A DNA stretch of 9,808 nt, from NCBI GenBank assembly GCA_947628495.1, contig CANRAC010000033.1, forward strand, positions 1 through 9,808, written 5' to 3'. Both the position numbers and the translations under genes were made by a program. The notes beneath the pieces are model-generated. The model was not told where the DNA came from. It searched no databases and saw only the letters and a program-made list of their open reading frames with translations. Below are positions 1-3,542 of the stretch, piece after piece; position 1 is the stretch's first letter; the number at the start of each line of letters is the position of its first letter. The stretch is from an uncultured Bacilli bacterium (GTDB lineage: Bacteria > Bacillota_I > Bacilli_A > RF39 > UBA660).

Positions 1-84
1 AAAACAATGAGCATGTTAGTAACAACAGGTTTAGGTGTTATGATACTTTTAGTTCTTGCTGTTATGATGATGATAAATGTTTAA
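1..84 (+). CDS. C-terminal end of a membrane protein (partial, 5' end outside window)
   Basis: Frame 1 is open from the first base to TAA at 82-84, followed at once by a second TAA. The 27 visible residues are almost all hydrophobic (Leu, Val, Met, Ile) and end in Asn-Val, so this is a C-terminal transmembrane segment with almost no cytoplasmic tail. An ATG at 7-9 is in frame, so a tiny hydrophobic peptide starting there cannot be excluded, but no ribosome site is visible because the window begins six bases upstream. The family cannot be named from this fragment. A terminator follows directly. Confidence 0.6.
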   Translation, partial: KTMSMLVTTGLGVMILLVLAVMMMINV

Positions 85-85
85 T

Positions 86-109
86 AAGAAAGAGCAATCT
101 TTCTTTTTT
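86..109 (+). terminator. Intrinsic terminator after the partial membrane-protein gene
   Basis: AGAAAGA (87-93) pairs with TCTTTCT (98-104) around a GCAA tetraloop, extendable by one A-T pair at 86/105. The helix runs into a T-tract (104-109). It begins two bases after the stop codon and separates this gene from the ATPase gene downstream. Confidence 0.75.
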
Positions 110-196
110 AGTATAAAACGTAAAATAAAAACGGTACAAAATGTAAAATGATATTTACAAATAATTATTTGTTTTTGCTAGAACAAGGAGGTCAAA

Positions 197-1459
197 ATGA
201 AAAAATATTTACCCCGAATTGCTGATAATATTTTAAAAAACAAATTAGAATATATGAGTGCTGTTATAATAGAAGGACCAAAGTATTGTGGAAAATCGAC
301 AACTGCAAAACAAATTGCGAAAAGTGTAATTGAATTACAAAATCCTGATAATAAAATTCAATATGATAATATAAATGATACTAAACCTTCTTTATTTTTA
401 CAGGGAGATAAGCCAAGATTATTTGATGAATGGCAAATGTATCCTGTGATATGGGATAGCATCCGCACAGATGTTGATAATACAGGTTTAAAAGGGCAAT
501 ACATATTAACAGGCTCAGCTAAACCCGTAGAAAAGGGGATTATGCACTCTGGTACTGGCCGAATTGCCAGAATAGTGATGCGTCCCATGTCTTTATTTGA
601 ATCACATGATTCTAATGGGTTAGTATCCCTAGCTGATGTAATTGCTGGGAAAGAAATATCGGCAATATCTGAGTTAGACTTAGAAGATATCATTAATATA
701 ATGATTAGAGGTGGGTGGCCAGAAACCTTAAATGTAAATGGGCAAAATAAATATAAGATTGCTAAAGAATACGTGGAAAGTTTAATTAATGAAGAAATAC
801 AGTCTTTAGATGGTAAAGTAAGAGATAAAATAAAAATGGGGGCTATTTTAAAAAGCATTAGTCGAAATGTATCAACTGTTACAAATAAAAAAACAATTTA
901 TAATGATGTTATAAATATTTTTTCGACAGAAATTTCGCGACCTACAGTTGATGATTACCTTCTTACTTTAGAGAAGTTATTTGTTTTAGAATATGTTCCC
1001 GCGACAAACTTAAATTTAAGGTCATCAACGCAAATTCGAACGACATCTAAATTGCAATTAGTAGACCCTTCAATAGCTATAGCTGCCTTGGGATTGAAAA
1101 GTAATGATTTATTAAACGACTTAAATTTTACTGGTTTCCTATTTGAAAATTTATGTTATCGCGATTTGAAAATATACGCTGATTCTATTAATGCAGAACT
1201 ATTTTATTATAGAGATAACAAAGATTTTGAAATTGATTATATTTTAAGAACAGAAAATGGTAAATGGGGAGCAATTGAAGTTAAATTAGGAGCCAAACAA
1301 ATAGATGAAGCAGCTCAACATTTAATAAAATTTAAAAACAAAGTAGACTTAACTAAAAGTGGTGAACCTATCTTTTTGATGGTTTTAACAGGATCTAAAT
1401 TATCATATGTTAGAGAAGATGGTGTCTATGTAGTTTCTATTGGTAATTTAAAAAATTAA
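197..1459 (+). CDS. AAA-type ATPase with C-terminal DUF4143 domain
   Basis: The protein has 420 residues, the usual length for the AAA_14/DUF4143 family, which is common and often multicopy in gut anaerobes. Visible motifs are Walker A GPKYCGKST (27-35), Walker B ending LFDEWQ (75-80), a sensor-like LTGS (104-107), the Arg-rich stretch GRIARIVMRP (121-130) and RGGWPE (171-176). The C-terminal part contains IDYIL (346-350) and IEVKLG (360-365), a D...ExK arrangement resembling a PD-(D/E)XK nuclease fold. The biological role of this family is poorly defined; ATP binding is a motif-based statement and nuclease activity is only a possibility. The start is set by a near-perfect AAGGAGGT at 185-192, four bases before ATG. 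The gene stands alone, between terminators at 86-109 and 1474-1501. Such genes are often horizontally acquired, but nothing in codon use here clearly differs from the neighbours. Confidence 0.9.
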   Translation: MKKYLPRIADNILKNKLEYMSAVIIEGPKYCGKSTTAKQIAKSVIELQNPDNKIQYDNINDTKPSLFLQGDKPRLFDEWQMYPVIWDSIRTDVDNTGLKGQYILTGSAKPVEKGIMHSGTGRIARIVMRPMSLFESHDSNGLVSLADVIAGKEISAISELDLEDIINIMIRGGWPETLNVNGQNKYKIAKEYVESLINEEIQSLDGKVRDKIKMGAILKSISRNVSTVTNKKTIYNDVINIFSTEISRPTVDDYLLTLEKLFVLEYVPATNLNLRSSTQIRTTSKLQLVDPSIAIAALGLKSNDLLNDLNFTGFLFENLCYRDLKIYADSINAELFYYRDNKDFEIDYILRTENGKWGAIEVKLGAKQIDEAAQHLIKFKNKVDLTKSGEPIFLMVLTGSKLSYVREDGVYVVSIGNLKN

Positions 1460-1473
1460 ATAATAAAATCATT

Positions 1474-1501
1474 AAACATCGTAACCCGATGTTTTAATTT
1501 T
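1474..1501 (+). terminator. Intrinsic terminator of the DUF4143 ATPase gene
   Basis: AAACATCG (1474-1481) pairs with CGATGTTT (1487-1494) around a five-base loop and is followed by TAATTTT. The preceding bases on the other strand are also T-rich, so it may work weakly in both directions. It lies 15 bases after the TAA. Confidence 0.75.
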
Positions 1502-1530
1502 GCAAAAATTTAAAATTTGGAGAATATTTA

Positions 1531-1584
1531 ATGCAAAAATTTAAAAATCGCTTAAACAAAAAAGGAATTATTGCAGAAAAATAA
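1531..1584 (+). CDS. Possible 17-codon small peptide
   Basis: ATG at 1531 opens a 17-codon frame ending in TAA TAA, rich in Lys, Asn and Ile, with GGAGA at 1519-1523 seven bases upstream. A 15-base string, TGCAAAAATTTAAAA, occurs at 1501-1515 and again at 1532-1546 across the start codon, so part of this frame is a local duplication. An all-A/T hairpin near 1587-1605 could end a transcript. No promoter is evident. It may be noise between the ATPase gene and the antisense locus. Confidence 0.2.
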   Translation: MQKFKNRLNKKGIIAEK

Positions 1585-1608
1585 TAACAAAAATTCTTTT
1601 TTTGTATT

Positions 1609-1637
1609 TTGCTATTAAAACTTATATGTGCTAATCT
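1609..1637 (+). promoter_or_regulatory. Candidate promoter of the hydrophobic-peptide mRNA
   Basis: TTGCTA (1609-1614), a 17-base spacer and TAATCT (1632-1637) preceded by TGC, an extended -10. The predicted start is the G at 1644, the first base of the sequence that also opens the minus-strand RNA of copy 2. Agreement between predicted start and repeat boundary supports the call, although both hexamers are imperfect. Confidence 0.5.
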
Positions 1638-1642
1638 TCTTC

Positions 1643-1676
1643 TGGATGCACAAGATCTCTAGGCAAGAGCTTTCCT
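1643..1676 (+). repeat. Left arm of a 34-base inverted repeat
   Basis: This stretch matches the reverse complement of 2282-2315 at 33 of 34 positions; the only difference is A at 1668 against T. The match is better than that between the two ends of copy 1 itself. It covers the predicted 5' end of the peptide mRNA. Confidence 0.9.
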
Positions 1677-1697
1677 AAAAATTATAGTTAGGAGGCT
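1668..1697 (+). promoter_or_regulatory. Hairpin sequestering the peptide gene's Shine-Dalgarno
   Basis: Bases 1668-1678 can pair with 1688-1697 around a nine-base loop: about ten pairs with one bulged U and one G-U. The 3' strand of the stem contains the whole AGGAGG (1690-1695). A second hairpin, TGTGTGA (1706-1712) with TCACACA (1721-1727), covers the start codon from its second base. Type I toxin mRNAs are commonly held inactive in this way; the pairing is seen in the sequence, the function is inferred. Confidence 0.55.
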
Positions 1698-1704
1698 GAT
1701 AATT

Positions 1705-1782
1705 ATGTGTGAGAATAATTTCACACAATTAATTATTGTGTTTCTCTTTATAATAATCATTTTACTTATAAAATATAGGTAA
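1705..1782 (+). CDS. 25-residue hydrophobic peptide, candidate type I toxin
   Basis: ATG at 1705 lies nine bases after a consensus AGGAGG (1690-1695) and opens 25 codons ending in TAA (1780-1782). The peptide begins MCENNFTQ, continues with about 14 consecutive Leu, Ile, Val and Phe residues, and ends LIKYR. It is thus a single membrane-spanning helix with a polar head and basic tail, the layout of type I toxins such as the BsrG, TxpA and Fst families, though it matches none of these that I recognise. Both ribosome site and start codon lie in hairpins, and an antisense RNA gene faces it from 1920 to 1835. Copy 2 keeps the codons for residues 16-22, Lys23 and Arg25 but lacks the beginning. The mRNA 3' end is not obvious: no good + strand U-tract follows the hairpins at 1843-1895. 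Alternative: a small membrane peptide that is not toxic. Confidence 0.6.
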   Translation: MCENNFTQLIIVFLFIIIILLIKYR

Positions 1783-1834
1783 AAAATAACATCAAGATTA
1801 CAGCAAGAATATGCAGGTAATGGTTGATACACAT

Positions 1835-1877
1835 AAAAAAAGAAGCACCGAATGCCACAGGGGGTCAAACGGTGCTT
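1835..1877 (-). terminator. Terminator of the copy 1 antisense RNA
   Basis: On the minus strand AAGCACCG (1877-1870) pairs with CGGTGCTT (1850-1843) around a 19-base loop, followed by C and seven T (1841-1835). The loop carries the C-run ACCCCCT. On the plus strand the same stem lacks a T-tract, so it is directional. Confidence 0.85.
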
Positions 1878-1920
1878 TCCAAAACAGGAAAGCACTTGCC
1901 TTAACAGGCTTTGTGTATCC
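1835..1920 (-). ncRNA. 86-nt antisense RNA, candidate type I antitoxin (copy 1)
   Basis: A promoter at 1956-1927 predicts a start at 1920. Read on the minus strand, the RNA begins GGATACACA and passes through a nine-pair hairpin, GTGCTTTCC/GGAAAGCAC (1895-1887 with 1880-1872). It ends at a terminator with seven U (to 1835). The hairpin and terminator stems share bases 1877-1872, so they cannot form together. The RNA is fully complementary to the region 3' of the peptide gene, as in convergent pairs such as bsrG/SR4. No gene lies downstream on its own strand, which argues against a riboswitch. The same gene is kept in copy 2 with an identical terminator. Confidence 0.65.
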
Positions 1921-1926
1921 ACCTAA

Positions 1927-1956
1927 ATTGTAATATAATTTTTTATTTAAAGTCAA
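1927..1956 (-). promoter_or_regulatory. Promoter of the copy 1 antisense RNA
   Basis: Minus strand TTGACT (1956-1951), an 18-base spacer and TACAAT (1932-1927), with a predicted start at G1920. Copy 2 has the same boxes and spacing. Confidence 0.75.
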
Positions 1957-2097
1957 GTATTTTTGTCTTTTTTATATATTAAGAGAGTCATATAAAAAAC
2001 AAAATAATAAAAACAAGACAAATGGCTTGTATAAAATGTAAAACAAAAAAAAGGGGAGCTATTTTTAAAATTTGCAAGGGAATATAATTTGTTAATT
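1957..2097. other. AT-rich spacer between the two units
   Basis: No convincing gene lies here. A five-pair hairpin, ACAAG (2013-2017) with CTTGT (2026-2030), is followed on the minus strand by a T-rich run and could be a weak back-up terminator for minus-strand transcription from copy 2. A perfect TATAAT at 2083-2088 has no matching -35 box at the right distance. Confidence 0.4.
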
Positions 2098-2132
2098 TAA
2101 TACACAATATCTTTAGGCAAGGACTTTCGTAA

Positions 2133-2177
2133 AACAATTTTTTTATAATAATCATTTTACTTATAAAAAATAGGTAA
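2133..2177 (+). pseudogene. Remnant of the hydrophobic-peptide gene in copy 2
   Basis: In the frame of the copy 1 peptide, codons for residues 16-22 (Ile-rich), Lys and the final Arg remain, ending in TAA at 2175-2177. Tyr24 is now Asn. Upstream in frame there is no start codon and a TAA lies at 2130-2132; the AGGAGG is also gone. The sequence around the junction (AAAACAATTTTTTT) suggests a deletion. Confidence 0.75.
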
Positions 2178-2228
2178 AAAATAACATCAAGATTACAACA
2201 AGAATTTGCGGTAATGGTTGATACACAT

Positions 2229-2271
2229 AAAAAAAGAAGCACCGAATGCCACAGGGGGTCAAACGGTGCTT
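2229..2271 (-). terminator. Terminator of the copy 2 antisense RNA
   Basis: AAGCACCG (2271-2264) pairs with CGGTGCTT (2244-2237), followed on the minus strand by C and seven T. The 19-base loop is identical to that of copy 1. Confidence 0.85.
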
Positions 2272-2314
2272 TCCAACAACAAGGAAAGCACTTGCCTAGA
2301 GATCTTGTGCATCC
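2229..2314 (-). ncRNA. 86-nt antisense RNA, copy 2 (orphan antitoxin candidate)
   Basis: The layout equals that of copy 1: start at G2314, a nine-pair hairpin (2291-2283 with 2274-2266, eight-base loop instead of six) and a terminator with seven U ending at 2229. Total length is again 86 although the loop is two bases longer, because the 5' part is two bases shorter. Stems are identical and differences fall in loops and the 5' segment. The first 33 bases equal the predicted 5' end of the copy 1 peptide mRNA except for one base. With its own toxin gene broken, it may act on copy 1 or on related loci elsewhere. Confidence 0.65.
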
Positions 2315-2315
2315 A
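2282..2315 (-). repeat. Right arm of the 34-base inverted repeat
   Basis: The reverse complement of this stretch matches 1643-1676 at 33 of 34 positions. It forms the first 33 bases of the copy 2 antisense RNA plus one promoter-side base. Confidence 0.9.
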
Positions 2316-2320
2316 TCTAA

Positions 2321-2350
2321 ATTGTAATATAATCTTTTATTTAAAGTCAA
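2321..2350 (-). promoter_or_regulatory. Promoter of the copy 2 antisense RNA
   Basis: Minus strand TTGACT (2350-2345), an 18-base spacer and TACAAT (2326-2321); predicted start at G2314. It is divergent from the carboxypeptidase promoter, about 30 bases away. Confidence 0.75.
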
Positions 2351-2381
2351 CTATAAATTTAAACTCACTTTACAATTAAAG

Positions 2382-2410
2382 TTGGTATTTTCGTTTATTT
2401 CTGTTACAAT
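2382..2410 (+). promoter_or_regulatory. Promoter of the VanY-type carboxypeptidase gene, with repeated elements
   Basis: TTGGTA (2382-2387), a 17-base spacer and TACAAT (2405-2410) preceded by TGT (extended -10). The 13-base string TTACAATTAAAGT occurs at 2370-2382 and 2404-2416, the second copy covering the -10 box. The first copy is also part of an inverted repeat, ACTTTA CAAT TAAAGT (2367-2382). This could be an operator. The predicted start near 2417 leaves a very short leader. Confidence 0.55.
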
Positions 2411-2428
2411 TAAAGTGAAGGTGAAGTA

Positions 2429-3403
2429 ATGAAAAAGAAGTATAAGCTTAAGAAAAATGCGCGCTATGGACTAGTAGGAATTGTAATCATTATTGCTGTT
2501 ATTTTAGTAGGTAGATCGATTTATAAAGACTATGTTTACAAACATTCCTATGAATATAATTTAGAACTACGCGGTTATGATGAGAAAGAAATTAAATTAT
2601 TAATTAAGAATTTAGATGATAAACGATTAGATAAACTGGCTAATACTAAGAAAGATCCAGTCATCGTTGCTTTCTTACAAGAAAAATACTATATAAGTAA
2701 AAATTTAGACCGTTATTTAAAATATTATGAAAATCATAAAAAAGTAGCTTATAGCGATATTGTTGCCTTAGTTAATACTAATAATGATTATGAACATTAC
2801 GAGCATGATTTAAAAGCCAAAACTTCTTTAGATGAATTATTACTTTGTAATAAATTTTATAAATTAGCTGATGGCTACGAGCCAGAGGATTTAGCAACAA
2901 TGAAAAATAAATATTATTATGGTGAGGCTCAAGTAGTAAGACAGGAAGTGTATGATGCTTTTGTCGATATGTGGAATGATGCAAATGAAGAAGGTATTTA
3001 TTTAATTGTTAATTCTAGTTATCGGAGCTTTGAGGATCAAAAAGAATTGTATGATCTTTATAAAGATAATTATGGAACAACCGAAGCAGATTTGGTAGCA
3101 TCTCGTCCTGGTTATTCCGAACACCAAACGGGTTTATCGGTAGATGTATTTAGTAAAGATAATACGTCCACCAAAACATTTAAAGATTCCCCGGCATATT
3201 CTTGGTTAGTGAATAATTCTTATAAATATGGCTTTATTCTTAGATATCCCGAAGGGAAAGAAGATATTACAGGTTATGAGTTTGAAGCTTGGCACTATCG
3301 TTATGTTGGCAAAAAGGTTGCTAAAGAACTGCATAATAATAACTTAACTTTTGAAGAATATTACGCTTATTATATAGAAAATGCCGCAAAAAAGACAAAA
3401 TAA
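2429..3403 (+). CDS. Membrane-anchored D,D-carboxypeptidase, VanY/DdcY type (peptidase M15B)
   Basis: This 324-residue protein has a Lys/Arg-rich N-terminus and one hydrophobic segment (about 14-28), so it is anchored in the membrane with its catalytic domain outside. A helical, charged linker (about 35-160) leads to the peptidase domain. Family signatures are SSYRS (196-200), SEHQTGLSVD (230-239) with zinc ligands His232 and Asp239, and EAWHYRY (286-292) with likely catalytic Glu286 and zinc ligand His289. M15B enzymes remove the terminal D-Ala of peptidoglycan stem peptides. This limits cross-linking and, in some organisms, contributes to glycopeptide resistance; no van regulators or ligases are seen here, so housekeeping wall trimming is more likely. 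The start has AAGGTG at 2418-2423. A weak five-pair hairpin with a short T-run (3402-3418) follows the stop and overlaps the next promoter. Confidence 0.9.
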   Translation: MKKKYKLKKNARYGLVGIVIIIAVILVGRSIYKDYVYKHSYEYNLELRGYDEKEIKLLIKNLDDKRLDKLANTKKDPVIVAFLQEKYYISKNLDRYLKYYENHKKVAYSDIVALVNTNNDYEHYEHDLKAKTSLDELLLCNKFYKLADGYEPEDLATMKNKYYYGEAQVVRQEVYDAFVDMWNDANEEGIYLIVNSSYRSFEDQKELYDLYKDNYGTTEADLVASRPGYSEHQTGLSVDVFSKDNTSTKTFKDSPAYSWLVNNSYKYGFILRYPEGKEDITGYEFEAWHYRYVGKKVAKELHNNNLTFEEYYAYYIENAAKKTK

Positions 3404-3404
3404 G

Positions 3405-3433
3405 TTGACAGCTTTTTTAAGAAGAAGTAAAAT
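3405..3433 (+). promoter_or_regulatory. Strong promoter of the rel leader
   Basis: A perfect TTGACA (3405-3410), a 17-base spacer and TAAAAT (3428-3433), the best sigma-A-like promoter in the window. The predicted start is near 3440. The -35 box lies two bases after the preceding stop codon. Confidence 0.8.
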
Positions 3434-3457
3434 AGAAGAAATTTAAGGGTGATGGTT

Positions 3458-3496
3458 ATGAAAAAAATTACATCATTATTAAAAATAGGTATTTAA
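3458..3496 (+). CDS. 12-residue leader peptide upstream of rel
   Basis: ATG at 3458 opens MKKITSLLKIGI and TAA (3494-3496). The upstream AAGGGTGATGG (3445-3455) is close to the full complement of the 16S rRNA tail, so translation should be efficient. Five of twelve residues are Ile or Leu and three are Lys. The stop codon overlaps the first bases of the terminator stem that follows, so a ribosome on the last codons would cover the 5' arm of that stem. This is the geometry of a translational attenuator peptide; it is probably not a functional protein in its own right. Confidence 0.55.
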   Translation: MKKITSLLKIGI

Positions 3497-3528
3497 CAGT
3501 CCCTGGCTTTTGTGCGGACTGTTTTTTT
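3495..3528 (+). terminator. Intrinsic terminator in the rel leader (attenuator candidate)
   Basis: AACAGTCC (3495-3502) pairs with GGACTGTT (3516-3523) around a 13-base loop, followed by a seven-T tract (3522-3528). It stands between the strong promoter and the rel ribosome site (AGAGGTGAGA, 3531-3540), so transcription must read through it for rel to be expressed from that promoter. I found no clear alternative antiterminator stem, so ribosome coverage is the simplest way to prevent its formation. Confidence 0.85.
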
Positions 3529-3542
3529 GTAGAGGTGAGAAT

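Larger units (their letters stand above)
1643..1956. repeat. Copy 1 of a duplicated toxin/antisense-RNA unit
   Basis: From the predicted mRNA start at 1644 to the minus-strand -35 box at 1951-1956, this block holds a peptide gene and an opposing RNA gene. Its right part (about 1747-1956) is nearly identical to 2142-2350 in copy 2, including the 3' part of the peptide gene, the antisense RNA and its promoter. Its left end (1644-1680) also matches copy 2 (2098-2134), but the sequence between 1681 and about 1740, carrying the ribosome site and start codon, has no counterpart there. The two ends of the unit are inverted repeats of each other (GGATGCACA... versus ...TGTGTATCC). Confidence 0.85.
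2098..2350. repeat. Copy 2 of the toxin/antisense-RNA unit, toxin part decayed
   Basis: The left end (2098-2134) aligns to 1644-1680 with scattered changes, and 2142-2350 aligns closely to 1747-1956. The roughly 60 bases that in copy 1 carry the ribosome site, start codon and first half of the peptide are missing. The antisense RNA gene and promoter are preserved almost base for base. Confidence 0.85.

Noticed and set aside
358..858. Minus-strand open frame of 166 codons
   Set aside because: It lies wholly inside the DUF4143 ATPase gene, which has clear motifs and a ribosome site; the opposite frame shows no family features.
1820..1933. Plus-strand 37-codon frame starting MVDTHKKRST, present in both units (also 2214-2327) and ending at the same TAA
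   Set aside because: No properly spaced ribosome site. The two peptides diverge in the second half, exactly in the RNA loop and 5' segment, while RNA stems are kept. Equal length is explained by the RNA. Not fully excluded.
1659..2350. Two minus-strand open frames (1659-1922 and 1988-2350) crossing the antisense RNAs
   Set aside because: They run through an RNA hairpin, a terminator with seven U and the complement of the peptide gene. Copy 1 and copy 2 translations agree only where the DNA repeat does, and neither has a ribosome site.
1643..2350. Non-autonomous transposon (MITE) interpretation of the terminal inverted repeats
   Set aside because: The repeat continues past the inverted ends into the minus-strand promoter, no target-site duplication is seen, and the ends coincide with predicted transcript starts. 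A mobile origin remains possible.
3510..3542. Upstream ATG at 3510 as the start of rel
   Set aside because: It lies inside the terminator loop and would add 11 residues (MCGLFFCRGEN) unlike any Rel N-terminus; ATG 3543 has a good ribosome site.
3434..3542. T-box or ligand riboswitch in the rel leader
   Set aside because: Too short for a T-box, no T-box consensus sequence and no competing stem found; the translated peptide with adjoining terminator explains the layout better.
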